The position numbers and the translations under genes are program-made. Source: DASRDU01 sp046331565 (GTDB lineage Bacteria; Acidobacteriota; Blastocatellia; RBC074). Taken from it: a DNA stretch of 64,000 bases. Positions 8,877-17,694 of this stretch are shown here, piece after piece. The stretch's first letter is position 1. The number at the start of each line of letters is the position of its first letter. A model generated the notes under the pieces. That model worked only from the letters and a program-made list of their open reading frames with translations. It ran no database searches and was not told where the DNA came from. The DNA lies in assembly GCA_046331565.1 (NCBI GenBank), contig JAXLQP010000002.1, positions 930,001-994,000 of the forward strand, written 5' to 3'.

Positions 8877-9800
8877 ATGAGCGCACAAATTCTGGACGGC
8901 ACGTCCGTCGCCAACCAAATCAGAGAGGGAGTCGCCGCACGCATTCAGGAATTATCGGCGCGCGGCATCAGGCCGGGGCTGGCCGTCGTGCTGGTCGGCC
9001 ACAATCCGGCTTCGGTGATTTACGTCAACGGCAAGGTCAAAACCTGCGAATCGCTGGGCATCTATTCCGAAAAACACGAACTGCCCGAAGAAACCACGAC
9101 CGAACAACTGCTGGCGCTGATTGATGACCTCAATCGCCGCGACGAAATTGACGGCATTCTGGTGCAGACGCCGCTGCCGAAACAAATTGATTCGCGCCGC
9201 ATTCTGGATGCGATTGATCCGGCCAGGGATGTTGACGGTTTTCATCCGGTCAACGTCGGCAAACTGGTGCGCGGCGAAGAAACGCTCGTCGCCTGCACTC
9301 CGGCTGGCATCATCGAAATGCTCGACCATTACCGGATTCCGATTGCCGGAGCGAATGCCGTCGTCATCGGGCGCAGCGACATTGTCGGCAAACCGATGGC
9401 GCTGCTGCTGCTGCACCGTCACGCGACAGTGACGATCTGTCATTCGCGCACCCGCGACCTGGCCGAAGTCGCCCGCCGCGCTGACATTCTGATTGCCGCC
9501 ATCGGTCGCACTGCGATGGTCACTGCCGATTTTGTCAAAGAGGGCGCAGTCGTCGTTGACGTTGGCATGAATAACGTCACGACCGTTGAAGAAGCCGAAC
9601 GCATCTTCACTGACGCCGAACTGCCCAAACGCCGCGAAACTATTGCCAGACGCGGCTACACGCTGACCGGCGATGTCGAGCGGCGCAGCGTCAACGAACG
9701 CGCCGGATGGCTCACGCCAGTGCCCGGCGGAGTCGGCCCGCTGACGATTGCAATGCTGATGAAAAACACCGTCCGCGCCGCCGAAGCCAGACGCGGATGA
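8877..9800 (+). CDS. folD: bifunctional methylenetetrahydrofolate dehydrogenase/cyclohydrolase FolD
   Basis: A 307-residue FolD that interconverts 5,10-methylene-THF, methenyl-THF and 10-formyl-THF, feeding purine synthesis and formyl-methionine. The catalytic YVNGKVKTCESLGI (YxxxK), DGILVQTPLPK, DVDGFHPVNVGKL and the NADP-binding GRSDIVGKPMALLLL are all present. PVPGGVGPLTIAMLM closes the protein. The start at ATG 8877 is chosen over the upstream in-frame ATG at 8826 because TGGAG lies just upstream and the family begins at this point. coaE follows after a heptamer repeat. Confidence 0.96.
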   Translation: MSAQILDGTSVANQIREGVAARIQELSARGIRPGLAVVLVGHNPASVIYVNGKVKTCESLGIYSEKHELPEETTTEQLLALIDDLNRRDEIDGILVQTPLPKQIDSRRILDAIDPARDVDGFHPVNVGKLVRGEETLVACTPAGIIEMLDHYRIPIAGANAVVIGRSDIVGKPMALLLLHRHATVTICHSRTRDLAEVARRADILIAAIGRTAMVTADFVKEGAVVVDVGMNNVTTVEEAERIFTDAELPKRRETIARRGYTLTGDVERRSVNERAGWLTPVPGGVGPLTIAMLMKNTVRAAEARRG

Positions 9801-9807
9801 ATACAAA

Positions 9808-9907
9808 AAATCAAAAGGCAAAAGGCAGAAATCAAAAGGTCGGCACTTTTCCTTTTCAGATTGAAGCCTTGTTCCGAATCCCACTTTTGCCTTTTGCCTT
9901 TTGATTT
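9808..9907. repeat. heptamer-based inverted repeat (AAAAGGC type)
   Basis: Arms 9808-9827 and 9888-9907 are perfect 20-bp complements. The left side reads AATCAAA AGGCAAA AGGCAGA AATCAAA AGG with period 7. The element occupies the folD-coaE gap and ends 12 bp before the coaE ATG, where no Shine-Dalgarno sequence is seen. Confidence 0.88.
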
Positions 9908-9919
9908 CGATTTTCCTTT

Positions 9920-10546
9920 ATGCTGCGAGTCGGACTGACAGGCGGGATTGCGACCGGCAAGTCGTTTGTGTCTTCGGTGCTGCGCGAACTTGGCGGCGAA
10001 GTGATTGACGCCGATCAGGTCGCGCATCAGGTCATTGAGCCGGGCCGGACGGCTTATCACGAAATCATTCGTGACTTCAGCGCCGACGTGCCGGGCCTCG
10101 TCAGTGAAACGGGAGCGATTGACCGCGCCCGGCTCGGAGCCTTTGTCTTCAGTCATCCTGAACGACTGAAACAACTCAACGCGATTGTTCATCCGCAGGT
10201 CTTTGCCGCACAGGAAAAATGGTTCGCTGAAATTGCGGCGCGCAATCCTGAGGCGATTGTCTTTGTTGATGCGGCGCTGATGATTGAAACAGGATCGTAC
10301 AAACGTTTTGACAAGGTCGTCGTCGTTTACTGCGACGCGCAGTTGCAGCTTGAACGGCTGATGGCGCGCAACAATCTGCCGCGTGAAGCCGCGCAGGCCC
10401 GCATTGCCGCACAGATGCCCACCGCCGAAAAACTGAAGCTCGCTGATTACACGATCAACACCTCAGGCAGCTTCGATGAAACCCGCCAGCAGGTCGAGGC
10501 GCTTTATCTGAAGCTGAAGGCGCTCGCTTCAGTCCCCGCCGTTTAA
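9920..10546 (+). CDS. coaE: dephospho-CoA kinase
   Basis: A 208-residue CoaE, which phosphorylates the 3' hydroxyl of dephospho-CoA with ATP, the last step of coenzyme A synthesis. The P-loop GLTGGIATGKS is at residues 5-15, followed by VIDADQVAHQVIEPG (the DAD motif) and, in the lid/ligand region, LMARNNLPREAAQARIAAQMP, a CoaE hallmark. The C-terminal DYTINTSGSFDETRQQVEAL is also typical. The start has no Shine-Dalgarno; the heptamer repeat lies immediately upstream. Confidence 0.95.
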   Translation: MLRVGLTGGIATGKSFVSSVLRELGGEVIDADQVAHQVIEPGRTAYHEIIRDFSADVPGLVSETGAIDRARLGAFVFSHPERLKQLNAIVHPQVFAAQEKWFAEIAARNPEAIVFVDAALMIETGSYKRFDKVVVVYCDAQLQLERLMARNNLPREAAQARIAAQMPTAEKLKLADYTINTSGSFDETRQQVEALYLKLKALASVPAV

Positions 10547-10602
10547 TTTCACCGGCAGCAAGTCGGCTCCAGCCAGTCATTTCAACTCAGCTTTTATGTC
10601 AG

Positions 10603-10628
10603 CGGCGCACAGTGAGGAGCGCCGTTTT
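10603..10628 (+). terminator. weak intrinsic terminator after coaE
   Basis: CGGCGC (10603-10608) pairs with GCGCCG (10619-10624) across a 10-nt loop, followed by TTTT. It is 57 bp after the coaE stop codon. Confidence 0.4.
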
Positions 10629-10820
10629 CCTGTGGAATTTTGCCCGCTTTGACAGTTTCAGAGGGGAGGACAAGACAGCAGAAAGTTGTGCGGACTGCGC
10701 CGGTCACTGGGATTTTGCAGGCCTGCCGCGCGACTGCTGTGCAAATGCTCCCGGCGCACCGTGCAGCCAGACACGGTCAGGATATTCGCCGGACAACCCA
10801 TTTCGGCCCTTCATTGAGTC

Positions 10821-10922
10821 AATCAGTTTTGATCGCGAACCGGCTGATGTCATCTGTGAGGTTGAGAGGACGGGAGTTTACCCCGAAAGCTTCGCGTGCC
10901 ATCAACTCGCGATCAAAAGATT
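10821..10922. ncRNA. candidate structured RNA element (long closing stem)
   Basis: TTTTGATCGCGA (10827-10838) is perfectly complementary to TCGCGATCAAAA (10907-10918). The stem extends outward by AATC/GATT (10821-10824 with 10919-10922) across a 2-nt bulge. Inside, GGTTGA/TCAAC and short GC pairs could extend the fold. Together with the hairpin at 11011-11037 this looks like an independent small RNA unit, or a leader of the diguanylate cyclase gene. Strand and function are not determinable from sequence alone. Confidence 0.3.
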
Positions 10923-11010
10923 GGCGGCTTGCTCTCGAGTCGCGCGCGAGGCCGGACTCTCCAGCGTTCGCCCCGTCGCAGGTCCGGTCTGAGTGCAAGC
11001 CCCGCTGCGG

Positions 11011-11037
11011 GAAGGGTGTCACCTGACGACACCCTTC
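11011..11037. terminator. terminator-like hairpin
   Basis: GAAGGGTGTC (11011-11020) and GACACCCTTC (11028-11037) form a perfect 10-bp stem with a 7-nt loop. No long T-run follows (TCTCGC), so termination efficiency is doubtful. It lies about 90 bp after the candidate RNA stem and 145 bp before the next gene. Confidence 0.45.
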
Positions 11038-11181
11038 TCTCGCATTCCTGTTCCCGCTTTTCGCGCAGGCTCGACGGAAGGTGTCCGTTTTGCCCGTCTC
11101 CCGGCCCCGCCGAACAAATCCGTCCCGGACGTTTCAGGTCAGCTTCAAACTGTGTGATGCCTGGCCATCAGACCTCATGCT

Positions 11182-13410
11182 ATGATGCGCTCCGTTAATA
11201 TTGAGACGATGCCCCTTGATGTCCCGACAACCACGAATCAGCAACCGGCAGCAGAGCTGTTTCACGTTCCTCAGGAGTGGCTCGCTAACCAGCAATCGCT
11301 GGCCGAAAGCACGAATCTTGCCCTGCTCACCCTCGGCAGGAACAACGAAATCATCGGGGAAACCGCCAACAACACCAGCATCTGCGAATCGTTTCTCGCC
11401 CGCCCTGACAAAGCGCCGCGGTGTAAAGAATTCTGTGGCCGCGCCCGCGAACAGGCGCTGAACGCCGGAACGACCGTCATCTATCGCTGCCACGCCGGGC
11501 TGCATTGTTTTGCGGCTCCGGTCGAACCTGAGGCGAAGGCTGATTCAGCAGTCATCCTCGGCGGACGGGTTTTTCTCTCAGCCCGCGCTTACCGCGAATT
11601 TGTTGATAACGAGCAGGCCGAAGGCAGTTCAGACCCGGCCATCTTCAGCAATCTGAAATTCACTGACGAAGCTGAACTGCAACACGCCGCCCGATTTATT
11701 CTCAGTCAGGCCCGCGACATTTTCGCGCAGTCCGCGGCCAGACAGGCGGTGACGCAACCGGCAGCCACGCCTCACGACACAGCGCGGCTGCAACTGGTCA
11801 GGCCGACAGAAACGGCTGAACCGGACAGTCCGGCAGAGGGCTGGTCAGCAACGCCGCACGCTCCGGCCAGTGTGGCCCGGATAGATCAGCGTCCGTCGTT
11901 TGCGGTTCGCAATCCGGCGGCCTGGTTCAACAGCCCGTTCGATCAGGGCTGCCGCGAAGCGTTGCGCACGGTCGGCACGCGGTACGGAATCAAATCAATG
12001 GCGCTGCTGATGCGGCGCGGCGAAGGGCTGGCGTCAGTCGCCGCCAGCGGCCCGCAGCGATTGCGCCTGATCCACGCCCGCATCAGCCCGGATGATTCCC
12101 TGCTGGCACGCCTGCGCGGGCACGAGGCGCGTCCGAAACCGCTGGCGCTCGATGATTACGAAATTGCCTTTCTGGTGGATGACGACGAACTGCCGGTGGC
12201 AGAAATCGGTTACGCCTTTCCCCTGTTCATCGGGACGGAACTGCACGGCGTCCTGCTGACGCTCGATGTCAGACCGGACGCCGAAATCCGCCGGCAGATT
12301 CTGGAATTCAGCCAGAGCATCATCGTGCCGCTCGAAATGGCGCGCCTGCGCAGCGAACTGAACGAACGCAATCAGGATGGCGATGAGATGCGCGATTTTG
12401 CCAGCCACATCACCACCCTTTCCGAAGGTTCGCAAATCTGCTCGGAACTGCTGCGCAAGGCGGTTGAAGTTCTCGGCGCTGAGCGCGCCTCGCTGCTGAC
12501 GCTTGACGAAAAATCCCAGTTGCTGGTCTTTCGTGAAAGCTTCGGTCTCAGCGATGAAATCGTGCAGACCGAACGGCTGCGTCCGGGCGAAGGCATTGCC
12601 GGAGCGGTCTTCGAGAGCGGCGAGCCGCTGCTGGTGGCCGACCTCAGCCTGCTTGAGCCGAATGAAGAAAACCGCTGGATTATCGAACGCGTGCGCAACC
12701 GCTTCAGCTCTGACGAGCATGCGCAGTCATTCATCAGCTTTCCGATTCAGATCGGCGGGCGGCGTATTGGCGTCCTGAATCTGATGGGCGCGGGCTTTAC
12801 CGAACGTGATCTGAAATGGCTGGAGCATATCGTCCCGCACGCGGCGGCGGCACTGGATCGCCTCTGGCTGCGCCAGCAGGCCGAACGCTTTCAACTGATG
12901 TCCATCACCGACCCGCTGACAGGGCTGGTCAATCGCCGCTATCTGGACGAGCGCTTTGCCGAAGAGTTGAGACGGTCGCAGCGATATTATTACCCGCTCT
13001 CGCTGCTGATGATTGATATTGACTGGTTCAAATCTTACAACGACAAGTTCGGGCATCAGGCCGGCGATGAAGTGTTGCAGGCGGTGGCGCAGTCGCTGCG
13101 CGATTCGCTGCGCCAGTTTGATGTCGCCGCGCGTTATGGCGGCGAGGAGTTCTGCGTCGTTCTGCCGGAAACCGATGTGACGGCGGCGGCAGTGCTGGCT
13201 GAGCGGTTGCGCTCTCAGATTGAAACCGATTTCGGCTCCGCTAATCCGAACGTGCGCCGCCCGATCACGATCAGCATTGGCGTCGCCAGTCTCAGCCACG
13301 CGCTGCACACCACCGGACAGATCACCAGAGCTGCTGACCTGGCGCTGTATGCGGCAAAAAACCAGGGGAAAAACTGCGTTGTCGTGTACAATGCGGGGTA
13401 CCCCATCTGA
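11182..13410 (+). CDS. PocR-GAF-GGDEF diguanylate cyclase
   Basis: A 742-residue cytoplasmic signalling protein that should make cyclic di-GMP from two GTP. The N-terminal region (about 25-180) looks like a PocR sensory domain with a cysteine cluster (CKEFCGRA, YRCHAGLHCFAAPV). Two GAF-like regions follow (about 250-390 and 400-560). The C-terminal GGDEF domain has DPLTGLVNRRYLDERF, DIDWFKSYNDKFGHQAGDE, an intact GGEEF active site at residues 653-657, and an RQFD product-inhibition I-site five residues before it. No transmembrane segment is seen. The first ATG (11182) overlaps a TATGAT and has no Shine-Dalgarno; ATG 11209 is an alternative. The N-terminal cysteines suggest redox, metal or small-molecule sensing, which is inference. 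Confidence 0.88.
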   Translation: MMRSVNIETMPLDVPTTTNQQPAAELFHVPQEWLANQQSLAESTNLALLTLGRNNEIIGETANNTSICESFLARPDKAPRCKEFCGRAREQALNAGTTVIYRCHAGLHCFAAPVEPEAKADSAVILGGRVFLSARAYREFVDNEQAEGSSDPAIFSNLKFTDEAELQHAARFILSQARDIFAQSAARQAVTQPAATPHDTARLQLVRPTETAEPDSPAEGWSATPHAPASVARIDQRPSFAVRNPAAWFNSPFDQGCREALRTVGTRYGIKSMALLMRRGEGLASVAASGPQRLRLIHARISPDDSLLARLRGHEARPKPLALDDYEIAFLVDDDELPVAEIGYAFPLFIGTELHGVLLTLDVRPDAEIRRQILEFSQSIIVPLEMARLRSELNERNQDGDEMRDFASHITTLSEGSQICSELLRKAVEVLGAERASLLTLDEKSQLLVFRESFGLSDEIVQTERLRPGEGIAGAVFESGEPLLVADLSLLEPNEENRWIIERVRNRFSSDEHAQSFISFPIQIGGRRIGVLNLMGAGFTERDLKWLEHIVPHAAAALDRLWLRQQAERFQLMSITDPLTGLVNRRYLDERFAEELRRSQRYYYPLSLLMIDIDWFKSYNDKFGHQAGDEVLQAVAQSLRDSLRQFDVAARYGGEEFCVVLPETDVTAAAVLAERLRSQIETDFGSANPNVRRPITISIGVASLSHALHTTGQITRAADLALYAAKNQGKNCVVVYNAGYPI

Positions 13411-13606
13411 TTACGGATTGTGGCTTGTGAAACATCAGCCGACTGGTGATTTTCGTCATCACGATCTGAACCTGACAACAGTTGATTGAAGCCGGTCTGT
13501 CAGTCGCGCGGCGGCGATTTGTCCTGTCACTGTCTGGCCGGGCAGTGAGCAGTGACCAGTTTCGGCTCAATCCCGGCAGCCCGCAATCTGCCAGCCCGCA
13601 CTCGTC

Positions 13607-15898
13607 ATGCCAGAATCACATCCAATCGAGCAACCTGTTCTGAGCCGCGTCGCCGGGGGAGCGTTCTTTGACCGGCGGGCGCAATTCGACAAGCTCCAGC
13701 GTGCTGCCACCGGCCCGATGCCACGCACGATTCTGCTGCTCGGCCCGCCACAGTCAGGTAAAACCGAACTGCTGCGGATGACCTTCGATCTGCTCTTCGA
13801 CCAGGCGCATCAGGCGCTGCCGCTCTGTTTCCAGGTGCGCGACGAACAGTTGCCGCCGCTGAGGCTCGCGCACGATTTTCTGTTTGCGCTGCTGCGGCAG
13901 TATCTCGCCTTCATCAACCGACGGCCTGACCTCATCAATGCGGCTGATTTGTCGCTCAGCGACCTGCCCGCGCTGGCAGGCAGCGATGAACAGCCGGTCA
14001 TTCAGAAGCTGCTTGACGGTTACGAACTGCGCCGCCAGGCAGGCAATGAAACCGGACTGCTGCGATATGTTTTCAGCGTCCCGCTGCGGCTGGCGGCCTC
14101 GACTCCGCACCGGCTGATGCTGATGCTTGATGAAGCGCAACTGCTCAATCAGGTGACAGCCGACGGGCGGGCGCTGGCGCTGCTTGACGAAATGTTTCAG
14201 CAGCCGCCGGGCATTTCGGTCGTCGTTACGGGATTGCGGCGCGCCCTGCTCGAACAATCCACCTTTGGCCGCGACCTGATCGGCGATTTGTGGCTGGAAT
14301 GGCTGGAGCCGCTCGACCTGCCCATGCGACAGGCGCTGCTGGCAAAGTGGTGCGAGTGGATGGGCGTTGACCTCGAACACGAAACCGGACGGCTGGCCAT
14401 TCAGCAGCTTGATGGCAACCTGCTTTACCTGCGCGCCCTGGTGAGCGCCGCCGCCGAACGCAAAACCGGCCTCGCCCGCCCGATTGATTTTGAACGGTTG
14501 TATGTTGATGATCTGCTGCGGGGCCGCATCGCGCATCACTTTTCGGGCCTGCTGCGCCGCCTCGCCCGCCTGACCGCGCTCAATTCACGCAGCCAGCGCG
14601 CCGCCACTGACATTGCGGAACTCTGTTACGAAGCCCTGACCGAGCGCGCGCCGGTTGAAGCCGTCGAGCAGAAATTACAGCGCAATTTCTGCGCGGCGCG
14701 ACTGCTTGCGGAACTGCACCAGCGCGAACTGATCACGATCCTGGACGATCACATTCTGCCGTCAGATGACCCGGTTTTTCGGGACTGGCTGAATGCCACG
14801 CATCAGCGTTTTGCCGGAATGCCGGTCAGCCAGGTCACGCTTGACCTGCTCAGCCGCCGCCTGAAAGCCATGCCGCAAATGCTCAGCGGCAGTGAACTAA
14901 GTTCGCTGCAGACCACAGTGCTTGAGCTGCTGGCCCGCTTCGACCGCCAGAGCATTGCGCGTTCGCTGGTGGTGCAGGATGAATTTCTGGTTCGCTATGG
15001 CACCGCCACCTACAGTCAGATTATTTCGGGCCTGCAACAGGAAACCGAACGAGTCACCCTGCCGCAGGTTGTTTACGCCACCGAAATGCCGCTGGCCGCC
15101 TCTGCTCACAACAATCAGGAAGAATCGAATCTGCCGCCCTGGAGTTTCGTCATCGCTTATGGTTTTGACGACGGCATCTGCGACCGCGATCACGAAACGG
15201 TCTGGGTGCTGGCGCTCAACAGTTCACCGGCCTTTGTCAGCGAATCGAACGTGGCCGCGCTGGACGAGTTCGCCGAAGAGTTCAGTGACCCGTTCGGTTC
15301 CGGCCAGGCTGTGTCGCGCATCGTGCGCTGGGCGATCAGCAAAATGGGATTTACCGCCGATGCCGTCATTGCGCTGCGCGAACGCGGCTTTCTGACGGCT
15401 GATTACCTGCAGCTTGAACTGCTCAGCGAAACGCTCGATGACGCGCCCAGGGCCGAACGCTCCAGCCCTGTCTCAGTCGAAGTGCAGCGGCCTGACATCA
15501 CCAGCGATTTCGATCTGGCCATTCCGGTTGGCGAAGACCGGGAAATCATTGCGGCCCGTGTGGCTGAACAGATCGCCCGCTCTGCCGGGTTTACACCCGA
15601 AGAAATGAATCAGCTCAAAACCGCGCTGATCGAAGTCTGCCTCAGCTTCAGCGCCGCTGATTCAGCGGCTGACGGGCGCTTGTACCAGCGCTTCCACACC
15701 AACCACGAACGAATGACCATCACCGTTGCGAGCAGCGCCACCGCGCTGAATCAGCCCGGCGGCATTGTGCTGCGCAGCAGTCCGTCAATTCACTGGCGGC
15801 TCGACGTGCTGCGCAGCCTGGTGGATGATGTCACGCTGACACAACTCGTCGGCGGCCTGCGCGTGGCGCTGACCAAAATCAAATCCACTCGCCCCTAA
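13607..15898 (+). CDS. AAA/STAND-type ATPase fused to a degenerate RsbW-like domain
   Basis: A 763-residue protein. Residues 1-300 form an ATPase domain with Walker A GPPQSGKT (46-53) and Walker B LMLMLDEAQ (about 170), then a sensor-like VVVTGLRR. Residues 300-630 are mostly helical. Residues about 645-760 (DFDLAIPVGEDREIIAARVA, TPEEMNQLKTALIEVCLSFS) resemble the anti-sigma-factor serine kinase (HATPase_c_2/RsbW) fold, but the expected ATP-binding N-box EAxxNAxxH reads EVCLSFSAAD, so kinase activity is doubtful. It follows the diguanylate cyclase in the same direction after 196 bp. A role as a signalling switch or scaffold is inference. There is no Shine-Dalgarno at ATG 13607. Confidence 0.6.
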   Translation: MPESHPIEQPVLSRVAGGAFFDRRAQFDKLQRAATGPMPRTILLLGPPQSGKTELLRMTFDLLFDQAHQALPLCFQVRDEQLPPLRLAHDFLFALLRQYLAFINRRPDLINAADLSLSDLPALAGSDEQPVIQKLLDGYELRRQAGNETGLLRYVFSVPLRLAASTPHRLMLMLDEAQLLNQVTADGRALALLDEMFQQPPGISVVVTGLRRALLEQSTFGRDLIGDLWLEWLEPLDLPMRQALLAKWCEWMGVDLEHETGRLAIQQLDGNLLYLRALVSAAAERKTGLARPIDFERLYVDDLLRGRIAHHFSGLLRRLARLTALNSRSQRAATDIAELCYEALTERAPVEAVEQKLQRNFCAARLLAELHQRELITILDDHILPSDDPVFRDWLNATHQRFAGMPVSQVTLDLLSRRLKAMPQMLSGSELSSLQTTVLELLARFDRQSIARSLVVQDEFLVRYGTATYSQIISGLQQETERVTLPQVVYATEMPLAASAHNNQEESNLPPWSFVIAYGFDDGICDRDHETVWVLALNSSPAFVSESNVAALDEFAEEFSDPFGSGQAVSRIVRWAISKMGFTADAVIALRERGFLTADYLQLELLSETLDDAPRAERSSPVSVEVQRPDITSDFDLAIPVGEDREIIAARVAEQIARSAGFTPEEMNQLKTALIEVCLSFSAADSAADGRLYQRFHTNHERMTITVASSATALNQPGGIVLRSSPSIHWRLDVLRSLVDDVTLTQLVGGLRVALTKIKSTRP

Positions 15899-16075
15899 CT
15901 CACCTGTCATTCAAATCTGACTGCTGCCCGCAGCGTTGTGAATATCCGCTCAGGTCTTGACCATTGAGTCGTGAAGTGCTGAAGTTCGAGCGCCACACAA
16001 TGATGCTGAAGGCAGTGACCGCTCAGCAGCGTCAGGTTTTCACCGCACAGTCCGAACCCGGTTCAGGAGGCATTT

Positions 16076-17368
16076 ATGTTCACCAGACGATCATTTCTCA
16101 GAGGCGTCGGAGCCGTCGGCCTCGCCACCGCCAGCTTCAATGAAAAAGGCATCGAACACGCCATCGCCGCGACCCGTTACGTCAGCGGACGCGCGCCGGA
16201 AGATATCGCCAGGGATGAGGATTTCTGGTTCGAGATTCAGCAGGCGTTCACCGTTGACCGCACGCTGATCAACCTCAATAACGGCGGCGTCAGCCCGTCA
16301 CCGCGCATCGTGCAGGAAGCCATGCGCCGGTACCTTGAATATTCCAACCAGGCTCCGGTTTATACGATGTGGCGCATTCTGGAACCGCAGAAGGAAGGCG
16401 TGCGCAGGCGGCTGGCCGCCGCGTTCGGCTGCGACCCGGAAGAAATGGCGATCACGCGCAACGCGAGCGAGGCGCTTGAAAACTGCCAGCTTGGCCTGAC
16501 GCTCAAACCCGGCGATGAAGTGCTGACGACCGAACAGGATTACGGGCGTATGCTCACAACCTGGCGGCAGCGCGAACGGCGCGACGGGATTGTGGTCAGA
16601 AAGGTTCAGTTCCCCACGCCGCCCAAAAGCATGGATGCGCTCGCTGACATGTTCGAGCGCGCCATCACGCCGAAAACAAAGGTCATTCACTTCTGCCACA
16701 TCACGAACCTGACCGGCCAGATTTTTCCGGTCAAGAAGATCTGTCAGATGGCGCGCGCGCGCGGCATTGAAACCATCGTTGACGGCGCGCATGCCTTCGC
16801 TCACTTTCCTTACAAACACGCCGATCTGGACTGCGATTTTTACGGCACGAGCCTGCACAAATGGCTGCTTGCGCCCTTTGGCACGGGCTTTCTCTTTGTG
16901 CGCAAAAACAGGATCAAAGACCTGTGGCCGCTGATGGCTGCTGATGAGAAGCAGGACAACGACATTCGCAAGTTCGAAGCCATCGGCACTCATCCTGAAG
17001 CCAACTTTCTGGCCATTGGTGAAGCCCTGACTTTTCACGAAGGCATCGGCGCCGAACGCAAGGCAGCGCGGCTGCGGTTCCTCTTTCATCGCTGGGCAAA
17101 GCGCCTGGAGCCGATGAAGGGCGTGAAGATGCTGACGAGCTTCGACCCGCAACAGTCGTGCGGCCTTGCCAACATCAGCATCGAAGGCGTTGATATGGGC
17201 AGGCTCGGCGAATATCTCTTCAATACCCATCGCATCATCACGACGCCCATCATCGGCCAGGGCGTCAACGGCCTGCGCGTCACGCCCAACGTTTACACGA
17301 CGCTGCGCGAGGTTGACACCTTTGCCGAAGTGATGGAGCAGGTGATTCAGAAAGGACTGCCAGCCTGA
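16076..17368 (+). CDS. Tat-exported class V aminotransferase (isopenicillin-N-epimerase-like)
   Basis: A 430-residue PLP enzyme of the class V aminotransferase/cysteine desulfurase superfamily, in the CefD-like branch. The N-terminus has a twin-arginine-type signal (TRRSFLRGVGAVGLATA), implying export of the folded holoenzyme. LINLNNGGVSPSP, TRNASEALENCQLGL (PLP phosphate contacts), VDGAHAFAHF (the Asp contacting the pyridine N) and the Schiff-base lysine in GTSLHKWLLAPFGTGFLF are visible. Substrate is unknown. CAGGAGG sits 6-7 nt before ATG 16076. Its stop overlaps the start of the NIPSNAP gene (TGATG), so the three genes to 18580 are translationally coupled. Confidence 0.85.
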   Translation: MFTRRSFLRGVGAVGLATASFNEKGIEHAIAATRYVSGRAPEDIARDEDFWFEIQQAFTVDRTLINLNNGGVSPSPRIVQEAMRRYLEYSNQAPVYTMWRILEPQKEGVRRRLAAAFGCDPEEMAITRNASEALENCQLGLTLKPGDEVLTTEQDYGRMLTTWRQRERRDGIVVRKVQFPTPPKSMDALADMFERAITPKTKVIHFCHITNLTGQIFPVKKICQMARARGIETIVDGAHAFAHFPYKHADLDCDFYGTSLHKWLLAPFGTGFLFVRKNRIKDLWPLMAADEKQDNDIRKFEAIGTHPEANFLAIGEALTFHEGIGAERKAARLRFLFHRWAKRLEPMKGVKMLTSFDPQQSCGLANISIEGVDMGRLGEYLFNTHRIITTPIIGQGVNGLRVTPNVYTTLREVDTFAEVMEQVIQKGLPA

Positions 17369-17694
17369 TGGTCTTACTGCGAATTACTTATCGCCTGCGC
17401 GCGCATCACATGCCGCAGTTCGAGAAAATCTTTGCCGAGGAGATCACGCCGCTCATCCGCGAACACGGGTTGCAGTTCAAAGGCATCTGGCGCACGGTCG
17501 TTGGCAGTGTGGGCGAATACATGGAATTGTGGGATTTTGATTCGGTCGCTGATTTTGACGAACGCTGGCGCTCGCTGATTGGTGACGCGCGCCTGCAACT
17601 GATCTTTGAGCGCACCGGGCCGATGGTCGAGGATGAAAAGTGGTCTTTGATGGAAGCGGCGCTGCCCCCGGAGTCAAATGAGGATGCAGGCTGA
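17368..17694 (+). CDS. NIPSNAP-family protein
   Basis: A 108-residue ferredoxin-like alpha-beta-barrel protein of the NIPSNAP type (LLRITYRLRAHHMPQFEKIF, WRTVVGSVGEYMELWDFDSVADFDERW). Members of this family are small dimeric proteins with poorly defined roles, often encoded beside enzymes. The ATG at 17368 uses the last base of the upstream stop codon region, and the 3' end overlaps the EamA gene by 17 bp. This coupling suggests a joint role with the aminotransferase and the transporter, but I cannot name it. Confidence 0.75.
   Translation: MVLLRITYRLRAHHMPQFEKIFAEEITPLIREHGLQFKGIWRTVVGSVGEYMELWDFDSVADFDERWRSLIGDARLQLIFERTGPMVEDEKWSLMEAALPPESNEDAG

Larger units (their letters stand above)
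10547..11181. other. 635-bp intergenic region before the diguanylate cyclase gene
   Basis: No gene I would support: overlapping open frames on the plus strand are arginine/serine-rich with no domain and no ribosome-binding site. It contains a weak coaE terminator (10603-10628), a long-range stem enclosing about 100 nt (10821-10922), a clear hairpin (11011-11037), and a TATGAT immediately at the next gene's start. I looked for RNase P, tmRNA and c-di-GMP riboswitch consensus blocks and did not find them. Confidence 0.5.

Noticed and set aside
10640..10990. RNase P, tmRNA or c-di-GMP riboswitch upstream of the GGDEF gene
   Set aside because: None of the conserved core blocks of these RNAs could be located.
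10612..11026. Plus-strand open frames in the 10.5-11.2 kb gap
   Set aside because: Arg/Ser-rich, no domain, no ribosome-binding site, and they overlap hairpins.
13411..13606. Heptamer-like CAGTGAG CAGTGAC in the GGDEF-ATPase gap
   Set aside because: Only about 2.5 units; pairing with GTCACTG is 7 bp, too weak to include with confidence.
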